DNA of 33,740 nucleotides from Pseudalkalibacillus decolorationis (GTDB lineage Bacteria > Bacillota > Bacilli > Bacillales > Fictibacillaceae): the NCBI RefSeq assembly GCF_024609785.1, contig NZ_JANHJQ010000005.1, forward strand, positions 185,130 through 218,869. The letters run 5' to 3'. Below the pieces are notes generated by a model that saw nothing but the letters and a program-made list of their open reading frames with translations, had not been told where the DNA came from and did no database searches. A program made the translations under genes and the position numbers. Every line of letters begins with the position of its first letter. Position 1 is the first letter of the stretch. Shown here in pieces: positions 10,051 through 17,619 of the stretch.

Positions 10051-10533
10051 CTACTGTTTCTTCACAAGGAATAAAGGTTGTCCATACTCTACAAGCTGCC
10101 CGTTTTCTACAAGAATTTCGACAATTTCTCCATTTACTTCTGCCTCAATCTCATTAAACAGCTTCATCGCCTCGATAATACATACAATCGAATCATTGGA
10201 AACTTTATCTCCTGTGCTAATATATTGAGGATCCTCTGGTGACGGTGATGAATAGAACGTACCAACCATTGGAGATTCAATCTTATGTAAGGACTCGTCA
10301 GTTACTTCTTCAACTGGTTTGGGTTCTGACTCTGTCTTCTGCTCCACTGGTTGTGGCACAGGCTGGGGTATGCTTACTTCCTCACCACTTTTTTGTGGGG
10401 CTATTTGAGCTACAGGTGCTGCTCCAGCTTTCTTCAAAGTAACCTTTGCACCTTCACCTTCATATTCGAATTCATTAATTGAGGATTGATCGATTAACTT
10501 GATCAATTCACGAATTTCTTGAATCTTGAGCAT
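10051..10533 (-). CDS. accB: Biotin carboxyl carrier protein of acetyl-CoA carboxylase
   Basis: Carries biotin between the biotin carboxylase and carboxyltransferase parts of acetyl-CoA carboxylase. From the preferred ATG (AAGGAG eight bases upstream) it is 160 aa. It has a conserved N-terminal helix ([15 protein letters not shown]), a Pro/Glu-rich flexible linker (about 40-80) and a C-terminal biotinyl domain with the acceptor lysine in [13 protein letters not shown] (K124). KLF replaces the more common KLM, a tolerated change. A GTG nine bases earlier is less likely because it overlaps the ribosome site. Confidence 0.95.
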   Translation of the reverse strand: MLKIQEIRELIKLIDQSSINEFEYEGEGAKVTLKKAGAAPVAQIAPQKSGEEVSIPQPVPQPVEQKTESEPKPVEEVTDESLHKIESPMVGTFYSSPSPEDPQYISTGDKVSNDSIVCIIEAMKLFNEIEAEVNGEIVEILVENGQLVEYGQPLFLVKKQ

Positions 10534-10575
10534 CTTGTCCACTCCTTCAATCTGACTGCTGTTTTGTTTGTTGTT

Positions 10576-10603
10576 ATTATAGCATATATCGTCCTAAAAT
10601 CAC
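10576..10603 (-). promoter_or_regulatory. Sigma-A-like promoter for accB operon
   Basis: On the minus strand an extended -10, TGCTATAAT (TATAAT at 10576-10581), lies 43 bases before the accB start. A weak -35 (GTGATT, 10598-10603) is 16 bases upstream. The strong TGn extension would compensate for the poor -35. Confidence 0.5.
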
Positions 10604-10683
10604 TTAATACCTTCCTATGCAAGCAGGTGCTAAGTTCGTTTTTATCATATCATAAACTAAAAAAAGCACAAGCGTTCTCTAGG

Positions 10684-10778
10684 TAGACCACGAAATTTGC
10701 TGAAAGATCACCGAGAAGGATGTCGTTGCGGAAGACTGAAAATGACCCGAGGGGCTGACATTACACCTATGCAAAGGC
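10684..10778. repeat. Degenerate dispersed intergenic repeat, copy 2
   Basis: Non-coding stretch between recQ and accB whose right half resembles the repeat at the left edge of the window (GCTGACATTACACCTATGC against GCTGGACATTACATCCATGC). The remaining gap sequence, about 10604-10680, shows no gene. Confidence 0.35.
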
Positions 10779-10784
10779 GATCGA

Positions 10785-12563
10785 TTACGATACATCGTTT
10801 GCCTGACTAGAAGCTGCAATCTCATTTAGAAAATCAGATCCATAAAGTTCTAACTTTCGCTGCCCCACGCCCTTGACCTGCAACAATGCTTCTTCAGAAG
10901 CCGGTAATTGCGCACACATTTCACGTAACGTTGCGTCAGAAAAGATGACAAAAGGAGGCACTTTCTCAGCTTCAGCAAGATTTTTACGCAACATTCTTAA
11001 CCGATCAAACAACTCGCCTCCGACAAACAGTTGCTCCGCTTGTATTTGTTCCTTTTTCAATACATCTTGTTTACCCAGGATCACTTCTGCAGCCTTCTTT
11101 GTCAAAGTTAATACCGGGTATGAGCCATTCGTAGGTGACAAATACTCTTCGGCTGTTAAAAAGTCGATCAATTCGATGACATGCTTTTGAGTTTGATCTT
11201 TCATAATTCCATAAGTGGAGATTTGGTCAAACCGAAATTGTTTGACTTTACTATCTGATGAACCCGTTAATACTTTCGCGATAACTGTTTTCCCAAAGCG
11301 CTCTTTCATCCGTTTAATGCATGAAAAAACCATTTGAGCTTCACGGGTTATATCAACGGACTGTCGGTCATCTGTACAATTACTGCAGCGGCCACACCCA
11401 TCTGCCTGCTCTCCAAAATATTTCAAAATGTATTGTTGCAAACAGGACTCTGTATGACAGTAACCAACCATTTGCTGCAATTTTTCATACTCATACGTTT
11501 TTCGTTCCGGGTCCATATCAGATTCTTCAATAAAAAATTTCGGTAGACGGACATCTTGAGGAGCGTACATCAAAACACATTCACTATCTACACCGTCCCG
11601 CCCTGCGCGTCCAGCCTCTTGATAATAAGCTTCAATGTTCTTTGGTAAATGGTAATGAACCACATAACGGACATTCGATTTATTAATTCCCATACCAAAT
11701 GCAGATGTCGCCACCATTATCGTAACATCATCATAAAGAAATTGTTCTTGATTAAGGTCGCGTTCATCTTCAGACATTCCAGCATGATATTTTCCGACAG
11801 GGAGTCCAATCTTTTGTAATCGAGTGAAGATACGTTCGACTTCTTTTCTTGTAGCTGCATAAATAATACCCGATTGTGATTCATTTCTCTTTATGTATGC
11901 TTCTAGGAAAGTATCACGGTTTTGACCCTTAATGACGCGAAATGAAAGATTACTGCGTCCGAACCCTGTAGTCACAACACTCTCTTCATCAATTTGTAAC
12001 ATTTCACAAATATCATCCGCTACCTCTGGAGTGGCGGTTGCTGTTAAGGCGATAATGACTGGTCTATTCTCGAGTCGCGTGATCATCTGTTGAATTGAAA
12101 GATAACTTGGCCTGAAGTCATGACCCCATTGGGAAATACAATGGGCTTCATCGATAGCAATTAGCGAGATCGGTAACCTATGTAGCAACTGAGAAAAGGA
12201 AGGGGACTCCAATCGTTCGGGTGCTACATATATGAGCTTGTATTGACCATTTGCCGCACCTTTCAAACGCTCCCGTACTTCTCCAGTTGAAAGAGAGCTA
12301 TTAATGAATGTCGCGGACACACCCTCTTGATTAAGTGCATCTACCTGATCTTTCATTAGAGAGATCAGTGGAGATACGACTAGCGTTACACCTGAAAAAA
12401 TCATTGCAGGTATCTGATAACATAAGGATTTCCCCCCACCTGTAGGCATAATACCAACTGTATCTTTCTTTTGCAGTATACGTTCAAGAATTTCATCCTG
12501 TCCCTCACGAAACGAATTATATCCGAATGTATCCTTTAGAATTGTTTGTGCATGGTGAAGCAT
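10785..12563 (-). CDS. recQ: ATP-dependent DNA helicase RecQ
   Basis: A 3'-5' superfamily 2 helicase (592 aa). It has motif 0 (FRxGQ near 18-22), Walker A GIMPTGGGKS (37-46), the DEAH box AIDEAHCISQWGHDFR (about 136-151), and conserved helicase motifs through QEAGRAGRDG. A four-cysteine zinc-binding segment follows (CHTESC..CGRCSNC, about 370-400), then the RQC winged helix and a C-terminal HRDC domain (LPASEEALLQVKGVGQRKLELYG). The ATG has AAGGAG seven bases before it. B. subtilis has no recQ between spoIIIAH and accB, so this gene plus the IS remnant is an insertion in the conserved order. Confidence 0.95.
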   Translation of the reverse strand: MLHHAQTILKDTFGYNSFREGQDEILERILQKKDTVGIMPTGGGKSLCYQIPAMIFSGVTLVVSPLISLMKDQVDALNQEGVSATFINSSLSTGEVRERLKGAANGQYKLIYVAPERLESPSFSQLLHRLPISLIAIDEAHCISQWGHDFRPSYLSIQQMITRLENRPVIIALTATATPEVADDICEMLQIDEESVVTTGFGRSNLSFRVIKGQNRDTFLEAYIKRNESQSGIIYAATRKEVERIFTRLQKIGLPVGKYHAGMSEDERDLNQEQFLYDDVTIMVATSAFGMGINKSNVRYVVHYHLPKNIEAYYQEAGRAGRDGVDSECVLMYAPQDVRLPKFFIEESDMDPERKTYEYEKLQQMVGYCHTESCLQQYILKYFGEQADGCGRCSNCTDDRQSVDITREAQMVFSCIKRMKERFGKTVIAKVLTGSSDSKVKQFRFDQISTYGIMKDQTQKHVIELIDFLTAEEYLSPTNGSYPVLTLTKKAAEVILGKQDVLKKEQIQAEQLFVGGELFDRLRMLRKNLAEAEKVPPFVIFSDATLREMCAQLPASEEALLQVKGVGQRKLELYGSDFLNEIAASSQANDVS

Positions 12564-12660
12564 TTAATTTCTCCTTCTTAAAACATGATAAACACTTATG
12601 AAAAGTATATCATTTAGATCCTTTGTTAAACAGAAAAGTAACGTTAAAATAGAATAAATA

Positions 12661-12690
12661 AAAACCACCCGTGATAACGGGTGGTTTTCT
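12661..12690 (-). terminator. Strong hairpin terminator between IS remnant and recQ
   Basis: Ten-base perfect arms AACCACCCGT / ACGGGTGGTT with a four-base loop, and a T run on the minus strand (a shorter one on the plus strand). It shields recQ from transcription through the IS remnant. Confidence 0.7.
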
Positions 12691-12790
12691 CTGCGGCTGA
12701 AAGCCTTTGTTACTGACCAAACCCTAAAGGGCTACTGAATGGTTCGCCAGGTGCACTACTTTTTCTGGCCAGACCTCAAAGGCCACCTGC

Positions 12791-13273
12791 TCACTTTCGT
12801 TTTTTCTTTTTCTTTACTTCTTCACCTGTAAAAGGATCGATGTATTCCATCATACTTATTTGTTCTGCGACTACATCATCTTGTATCTGATTACGTATAT
12901 ATTCTTCGATTGCCTTCTTGTTCTTCCCACTGTATCTACATAATATCCTGTACACCAAAATTTTCGGTTTCCATAACTGTACTTCAAATTGGCGTGACGA
13001 TCAAATATCATCAAACTACTTTTTCCTTTTAAATACCCTACAAATGCGGATACACTTAATTTAAGTGGAATGCTTACTAACATGGATATGATCTTTACAT
13101 GCTGTGGCTTCGATTATTTCCACTCCTTTTCTTTCACATAGTGCCCGGAGTATTTCCCCAATGTCCTTTTTGATTTTCCCATAAATAACTTGTCTTCTGT
13201 ATTTCGGTGCAAACACGATGTGATACTTACAATTCCAGGTTGTGTGTGCTAAACTATTAGTGTCTTTAGACAT
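12791..13273 (-). pseudogene. tnpA: IS200-type Y1 (HUH) transposase, two frameshifts
   Basis: Single-strand transposase of the HUH class, broken twice. The N-terminal part (13273 down to about 13083) contains TWNCKYHIVFAPKYRRQ and reaches the HUH motif as KDHIH. There the frame shifts (two bases lost or one gained), and the protein continues as LVSIPLKLSVSAFVGYLKGK and FWCTGYYVDTVGR, with the catalytic tyrosine region. One more base is lost near 12935, after which the proper frame reads NKKAIEEYIRNQ and ends with a lysine-rich tail. Restored length would be about 160 aa, slightly longer than IS200 TnpA. It cannot make active transposase unless the frameshifts are sequence errors. Confidence 0.85.
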
Positions 13274-13278
13274 CTAAG

Positions 13279-13340
13279 ACTCCTCCGTATGCTTTTATTT
13301 TGGTTGGCGAACCAAAAATAGTTTAGCATATCAGAGGAGT
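13279..13340 (-). promoter_or_regulatory. Leader hairpin hiding the transposase ribosome site
   Basis: On the minus strand ACTCCTC (13334-13340) pairs with GAGGAGT (13279-13285), with inner arms TATGC/GCATA and TTTTGGTT/AACCAAAA. The right outer arm contains the GGAGGAG ribosome-binding site of tnpA. IS200 elements are known to limit transposase synthesis with such a hairpin. Confidence 0.65.
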
Positions 13341-13370
13341 TTTTTTAATACAACGCTGAAAGCTTTTTTG

Positions 13371-13403
13371 AACCCTAGGCCAAGCCTAGGGTTTTCTTTT
13401 TCA
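13371..13403 (+). terminator. Hairpin terminator reading on the plus strand
   Basis: Perfect ten-base arms AACCCTAGGC / GCCTAGGGTT with loop CAA, followed on the plus strand by TTTTCTTTTT. No plus-strand gene is seen upstream of it. It may stop a transcript antisense to the IS, or simply act as an insulating hairpin. Confidence 0.5.
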
Positions 13404-13437
13404 TAAAAAAACGGGGACTCAAAGGAGTCACCCGTTT
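13404..13437 (-). terminator. Terminator of the spoIIIA operon
   Basis: Arms AAACGGG+GACTC / GAGTC+CCCGTTT with one bulged A and loop AAAG; on the minus strand it runs into a T tract. The spoIIIAH stop codon lies at the base of the stem. Confidence 0.75.
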
Positions 13438-13972
13438 ATTTTGCTGCTTGGTATGATACGGCGACTTGCTTATCACCTAGTTGTTTTTGGGCTTTTCTCA
13501 TAATTTCATTCGCTTCTTTCTTAGATAGCTCCTCATCGACTTTAACGATGATTTGAACTTCTTCTTCCATAGTATTAACTAAGACATCTTCATAACCCAT
13601 TCCTTTTACCAGGGTCTCAACTGTATCTTCTTTCATTGCCAGCTCTTGTAATGCTGTCAATTGGTCAAGTGCTTGTGACTGAACTTCCGCTGCAACCGAT
13701 GTTGAAGCGAGTACCTCATTATACTTCTCAGCCATTTTTGCTCTTTTATCTTGAATCTCTAAGCGCAGAGCCGTGAACATTTCATCGCTGTCCACTTGTT
13801 GAACGGTAGTATCACCTGATGTTTCTTTCGCTTTATCCTTTGAAGCCTTTTCCTCCTGCTCAAACGCCAGGTCTGTCGGTGATTGTTCTGGAGAAGTGAT
13901 GTAATAAACGGACAAGACAATAATTAAGCTTAACATTGTTAAAAGCCAAACGGTTTGCTTTTTCAATAACAT
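13436..13972 (-). CDS. spoIIIAH: Stage III sporulation protein AH
   Basis: Mother-cell component of the SpoIIIA-SpoIIQ channel across the two membranes of the engulfed forespore. It is 178 aa, shorter than the B. subtilis protein (218), with the difference in the linker. One N-terminal membrane anchor (about 6-27, QTVWLLTMLSLIIVLSVYYI) precedes an acidic linker and a C-terminal EscJ/PrgK-type ring-building domain. That domain contains VETLVKGMGYEDVLV and VQIIVKVDEELSKKEANEI. It is the last gene of the operon and starts two bases after the spoIIIAG stop. Confidence 0.95.
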   Translation of the reverse strand: MLLKKQTVWLLTMLSLIIVLSVYYITSPEQSPTDLAFEQEEKASKDKAKETSGDTTVQQVDSDEMFTALRLEIQDKRAKMAEKYNEVLASTSVAAEVQSQALDQLTALQELAMKEDTVETLVKGMGYEDVLVNTMEEEVQIIVKVDEELSKKEANEIMRKAQKQLGDKQVAVSYQAAK

Positions 13973-13974
13973 TG

Positions 13975-14622
13975 TTATTCCCCCTTGTACTTTTTCGGCA
14001 TTACACTTACTCTGTGACTCGGAACATCAAATACGCGAGTTACAACATCAATAATCCATTGTTTCACTTGTAAATTTTCTGCTCCACCTGCGAGAACAGC
14101 AACCCCTCTCACCTCAGGCATTTCAGTGGTTACGATAATCGGATGCTCCCCCTCCCCGTCTTGAATAATGACAACTTTCTCCTCAGATTGGTTTGAAGTT
14201 GATTTCCTTTCCCCTCCATGCTGATCTGTCTCGTCTGTCGTGGAGCTTTGACGATTGACATCTTTTTCATAAATCTTTTTCACGGTGGAGTCCAGAGTTA
14301 CAACGACTGTTGAATCCTTCACTCCTACCATTTCATCCAAAAGCTCTTTCAATTGATTCTCGTAATGATCTTCCATTGCTCTAACAGAAGATGGGTCCCC
14401 TGACTTTTTGAAAGAGAAAGTGGATTCAGCCTTCTTGTCCTTCTTATCCATGCTAGTTACGGGTGAAGTATCTGGGGTATCAAAAAGATTCTGAACGAGC
14501 ATCATCGCTACTCCAAGTCCCAGAACGATTAATATGTACTGGGATTTCTTACTCTTTTTCGGAGCATCCTTCGGCGGGTTCAGCATCGACTTTAGCCAAT
14601 CATATTTCTTCTTTTCAGACAT
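13975..14622 (-). CDS. spoIIIAG: Stage III sporulation protein AG
   Basis: A 215-aa single-pass membrane protein (hydrophobic segment about 28-44, ILIVLGLGVAMMLVQNLF) whose B. subtilis homologue forms a large ring in the intermembrane space. The extracytoplasmic part has the ring-building sequences DEMVGVKDSTVVVTLDSTVKKIYEKD and MPEVRGVAVLAGGAENLQVKQWI. Between these lies a polar insertion (about 120-150) rich in S/T/E/Q. It follows spoIIIAF by six bases. Confidence 0.95.
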   Translation of the reverse strand: MSEKKKYDWLKSMLNPPKDAPKKSKKSQYILIVLGLGVAMMLVQNLFDTPDTSPVTSMDKKDKKAESTFSFKKSGDPSSVRAMEDHYENQLKELLDEMVGVKDSTVVVTLDSTVKKIYEKDVNRQSSTTDETDQHGGERKSTSNQSEEKVVIIQDGEGEHPIIVTTEMPEVRGVAVLAGGAENLQVKQWIIDVVTRVFDVPSHRVSVMPKKYKGE

Positions 14623-14628
14623 CCAGCA

Positions 14629-15252
14629 TTACGAACCCCCTTCCTCTTTTACTACAATGTCATCGATAGGAACTTCCCACTCTTCGGATAGAAATTGCTT
14701 GATTTCTCTAAAATCTGTATCGTTCTTCACTTCAGTAGTTTGTTCTTGTGTGTTAATGGTAACTTCCTCGACCGCTTCGATTTCAGTATCTTTGTCATTT
14801 GCGTCTGCAAGAGTGACATAGACGATCCATTGCTTCGGTTGTTTCGTTTTAGAGTCTTTTTGAGATTGTTCCTGCACCTCCACATCCTTTACCCTTTTCT
14901 CAAAAGTTTCTTCTAGTTTTTTGCTGTCGACCTTCTTTTTTAATAGGACAGCCACTTGATTTAATTTATATGCATCTTGTGAGGCTTGTATTTCACTTTT
15001 CTTCTTTTCTATTGAATTTTTCATTTTTTCATTTTCTATAGAGTTGCTCCCAGCTTGTAAAGACGCCAGTTCATCTGTAAAATCAACAGACATTAATTGA
15101 ATGAGTGGATTTAAAATAGCCATGATCAGTAAGAGGCCGATAACCACCTTTATATACTTTTGGAAAGCTGAAGAAGGGAGGAGTAACTCTAGAACCGTTG
15201 CAAGTAATATAATGAGAATAATGTTTGTGATCCATTCGTAAATAAACGACAC
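14629..15252 (-). CDS. spoIIIAF: Stage III sporulation protein AF
   Basis: About 207 aa from a GTG start preceded by GAGGGGG, matching the known SpoIIIAF length. Starting further upstream would read back into the end of spoIIIAE. Two N-terminal membrane helices (SFIYEWITNIILIILLATVLELLLP and YIKVVIGLLLIMAILNPLIQL, roughly 3-27 and 34-54) precede a long charged domain. That domain has a helical, Lys/Glu-rich stretch and ends with a WEVPIDDIVV-type segment near the C-terminus. It is part of the SpoIIIA complex in the outer forespore membrane. Confidence 0.93.
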   Translation of the reverse strand: MSFIYEWITNIILIILLATVLELLLPSSAFQKYIKVVIGLLLIMAILNPLIQLMSVDFTDELASLQAGSNSIENEKMKNSIEKKKSEIQASQDAYKLNQVAVLLKKKVDSKKLEETFEKRVKDVEVQEQSQKDSKTKQPKQWIVYVTLADANDKDTEIEAVEEVTINTQEQTTEVKNDTDFREIKQFLSEEWEVPIDDIVVKEEGGS

Positions 15253-15266
15253 ACAAATCCCCCTCT

Positions 15267-16466
15267 TCACTTCATCATGAGCGTTAGGTTCCCAGCTGCA
15301 ATCATCATCGTTACAGCGAGAAAGAACATAAAACATACAATCGACAATGCCGCAAAGATAAAGAAAACATTCTTACTAATGATGTTTAAGCACTGGATGA
15401 TCGGTCCTCCCCCTAGTGGTTGAAGAACAGCTGCGGCAATTTGATAGATTAACGCAAGTGATAGAATCTTTAAAGCAGGAAAAGCACATATAAGTATTAG
15501 AATAACAACACCAGCTATACCGACAGTATTTTTGAGTAAAAGAGATGCACTCAACACTGTATCAGTAGCATCCGTAAACATCCGTCCTATGACTGGAATG
15601 AAATTACCTGTGATAAATTTTGCAGTTCGAATTGCGACTCCATCAGCTACTGCTGCTGTTGCACCTTGAACACTGATCACGCCTAGAAATACGGTAAAGA
15701 AAATTAGCATTGTTCCAATTCCAATTCCCCTTAAAAGGTTGGCAAGCTGGGTGACTTTGTAATGATCTGTTAACGTGCTGACAATACTTAACAAAGCGGA
15801 TAGGAATAAGAGAGGTAGTACAAAATGCTGGATCAACAAGCCGCTCGTATTGACCAATAAAATGATGAAGGGATGAAAAAAGGCGACAGAAACGACACTT
15901 CCTGTGGATGCCATTAGTGCAAGAAGTAGCGGAATAAGCGCAATGATGAATGCATTCATATTTTGGATCGCTTCAACCGTATAAGAAGCCGCTACATGGA
16001 AGCTATTCAATGCAATGATGGAAAGAATCATATACACAATTCCATAAGCGACTTTACTCACTGCCTGGTGTTCAAACGCATTCTGCATCGTCTGCAGTAG
16101 CATACTAAACACGGTAAGCAAAATTAACATGCCTAGTAATTTCCCGTTGGTTAAGATTTCATGAAATAAATATTTAAGTAAGCCTTTTCCCCACTCCATT
16201 ATCGAAAAATCTTTATCACTTTGGATAAATTCCAAAATGCTTCCTTTTTGGCTTTCTGGCAAAAACCCGCCATACTCACTTCGTATATCATCCCAGTAAT
16301 CTCTTATATCCTGCAACTGTTCATCTTCAAGTGTGAGGGATGGATCTATGTCAGACTTTGTATTTGTTTCGGCCCAAACCATGTTCATGGGTTGTCCAAG
16401 GAAGCTGAAAAAAAGAACGAGTACCATTAACCAAACATATCGTTTAGATAGATCCGGACCTGTCAT
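15267..16466 (-). CDS. spoIIIAE: Stage III sporulation protein AE
   Basis: Large polytopic membrane component of the SpoIIIA complex (399 aa). An N-terminal hydrophobic segment (about 10-32) with VWAETN looks like a signal peptide. A soluble stretch (about 33-95) with YWDDIRSEYGGFLPESQ is followed by seven or eight membrane helices. LLRGIGIGTMLIFFTVFLGVISVQGATAAVADG and IGRMFTDATDTVLSAS are recognisable family blocks. SpoIIIAE is thought to be the permease-like core of the channel. The ATG follows AGGGGTG. The gene lies between AD and AF in the standard order. Confidence 0.95.
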   Translation of the reverse strand: MTGPDLSKRYVWLMVLVLFFSFLGQPMNMVWAETNTKSDIDPSLTLEDEQLQDIRDYWDDIRSEYGGFLPESQKGSILEFIQSDKDFSIMEWGKGLLKYLFHEILTNGKLLGMLILLTVFSMLLQTMQNAFEHQAVSKVAYGIVYMILSIIALNSFHVAASYTVEAIQNMNAFIIALIPLLLALMASTGSVVSVAFFHPFIILLVNTSGLLIQHFVLPLLFLSALLSIVSTLTDHYKVTQLANLLRGIGIGTMLIFFTVFLGVISVQGATAAVADGVAIRTAKFITGNFIPVIGRMFTDATDTVLSASLLLKNTVGIAGVVILILICAFPALKILSLALIYQIAAAVLQPLGGGPIIQCLNIISKNVFFIFAALSIVCFMFFLAVTMMIAAGNLTLMMK

Positions 16467-16476
16467 CCTTTCACCC

Positions 16477-16866
16477 CTAACTTGGCAACAGTGTTATTAT
16501 CGTTTCAATCAAAACCGTAAGAATCGGAATTGCCATGACGAGAATCAATACTTTCCCTGCTAGTTCAATTTTGGCTGCAATCGCTCCTTGACCAGCATCC
16601 CTCGTAATTTGAGCTCCAAATTCAGCAATATAGGCAATTCCGATTATTTTCAAAATCGTTTCGACATAAACCATATTCAAGTTTGCATTCGTGGCTAGAC
16701 GCTCTAACATAGCGATAACAGCCTGAATTTTTCCAATTAAAAATAAAAAGATTGAGGCACCGGCAAAAAGTATAAGCAGAAATGAAAATGCCGGTTTTTG
16801 TTCCTTAATGATGAGCGCTAGGAAAGTTGCGATTAAACAGAAGCCAACAATTTGAATGATCTCGAT
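16477..16866 (-). CDS. spoIIIAD: Stage III sporulation protein AD, unusual start
   Basis: About 130 aa. The body matches SpoIIIAD closely: IEIIQIVGFCLIATFLALIIKEQKP near the N-terminus, NANLNMVYVETILKIIGIAYIAEFG in the middle and GQGAIAAKIELAGKVLILVMAIPILTVLIE at the end, with four hydrophobic segments. No ATG, GTG or TTG stands where homologues start. The codons there are CTT ACG ATC, right after an excellent GAGGAGGG site, and ATC at 16864-16866 has the best spacing. In-frame GTG and TTG codons further up (16900-16902 and beyond) lie inside the end of spoIIIAC and lack that spacing. Confidence 0.88.
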   Translation of the reverse strand: MEIIQIVGFCLIATFLALIIKEQKPAFSFLLILFAGASIFLFLIGKIQAVIAMLERLATNANLNMVYVETILKIIGIAYIAEFGAQITRDAGQGAIAAKIELAGKVLILVMAIPILTVLIETIITLLPS

Positions 16867-16879
16867 CGTAAGTCCCTCC

Positions 16880-17086
16880 TCAGCCCTGGAAGAGAAATAC
16901 ACCCCGTATTTGCTGGAACAAATCCTCAAGCAAGGTAATAACAATAAATAGAACAAGTACAAAACCTATCAAGGTTATCCAGTGAGCAATGTCTTCTTTT
17001 CCCATTTGTTTCAAAACTGTGTGCAACATTGCAACCACAATTCCGATACCCGCAATTTGAAAAATGGTATTCACATCGTACGGCAT
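16880..17086 (-). CDS. spoIIIAC: Stage III sporulation protein AC
   Basis: A 68-aa protein with two membrane helices (VNTIFQIAGIGIVVAMLHTVL and WITLIGFVLVLFIVITLLEDLF, about 5-25 and 36-57). Its length and C-terminal VFLFQG are identical to those of the B. subtilis protein. It pairs with SpoIIIAD in the membrane part of the forespore channel. The ribosome site for spoIIIAD overlaps its last codons. Confidence 0.95.
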   Translation of the reverse strand: MPYDVNTIFQIAGIGIVVAMLHTVLKQMGKEDIAHWITLIGFVLVLFIVITLLEDLFQQIRGVFLFQG

Positions 17087-17106
17087 CCTGTTACGCTCCC
17101 CTCAGG

Positions 17107-17619
17107 CTAAATCAACAAAATGACAATTAATAAACCTGTTAAAAAACCCAAACTTTTGATCATCGTTTCATACCTGTGCTGTATATCAATTGCTTCACTT
17201 TCTTCACGTTCGAGATGGACGATGGCAAGCTTGATTTGTTTTTGTTGGTGATCCCGATCGTGACGCCCAAGCATCGAACCGAACTGCCTTAATACCTCAA
17301 TCTCACCTTTTTGTAGTGCAGAATGTTTATGAATAACAACTAAGCTCTCCTCCCAAGCCTCACGGACTGAAGACTTACCTGATATCAGACCTGCTGAAAA
17401 TTGTTCGAAAAACCAGGATAATGGTGGATCCAATTGTGTAGAAAGACGTGCACATGCTTCATTAAGTGGGGTCAGCCCATATACAATTTCTGCTTCTAAT
17501 GATTGAAGAGCAACTTTCAATTGTCTTAACTGGCGCGGCCTTGCTTGCAATCGTTTTGCCCACTCAAATCCGATCCAAGTTGTCGCTAAAATAACGAAGA
17601 TGGCACCGATCATTTTCAT
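17107..17619 (-). CDS. spoIIIAB: Stage III sporulation protein AB
   Basis: A 170-aa protein with a membrane helix at each end (about 4-20, and 152-170 LGFLTGLLIVILLI) and a helical cytoplasmic domain between them. That domain contains RPRQLRQLKVALQSLEAEIVYG, PLNEACARL and LGRHDRDHQQKQIKLAIVHL. It resembles type II secretion GspF-like proteins and is thought to work with the ATPase SpoIIIAA. Its ATG overlaps the spoIIIAA stop codon as ATGA. Confidence 0.95.
   Translation of the reverse strand: MKMIGAIFVILATTWIGFEWAKRLQARPRQLRQLKVALQSLEAEIVYGLTPLNEACARLSTQLDPPLSWFFEQFSAGLISGKSSVREAWEESLVVIHKHSALQKGEIEVLRQFGSMLGRHDRDHQQKQIKLAIVHLEREESEAIDIQHRYETMIKSLGFLTGLLIVILLI

Larger units (their letters stand above)
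12693..13367 (-). mobile_element. Decayed IS200/IS605-type insertion sequence
   Basis: About 675 bp holding a broken Y1 transposase gene flanked by structured ends. The 5' end has a long imperfect hairpin (13279-13340). The 3' end has smaller inverted repeats (GGCC..GGCC near 12770-12785, and AGGG/CCCT near 12726-12735). The motif GCTTTCAGC occurs near both ends (about 12697 and 13356), which helps set the approximate limits. Elements of this class have subterminal hairpins instead of terminal inverted repeats and make no target duplication, so the exact edges cannot be read from one copy. No accessory tnpB gene is present, as in IS200 itself. Confidence 0.7.

Noticed and set aside
11321-11546. 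Plus-strand frames of about 70 codons opposite recQ
   Set aside because: They are antisense shadows of the well-supported helicase gene with no ribosome site.
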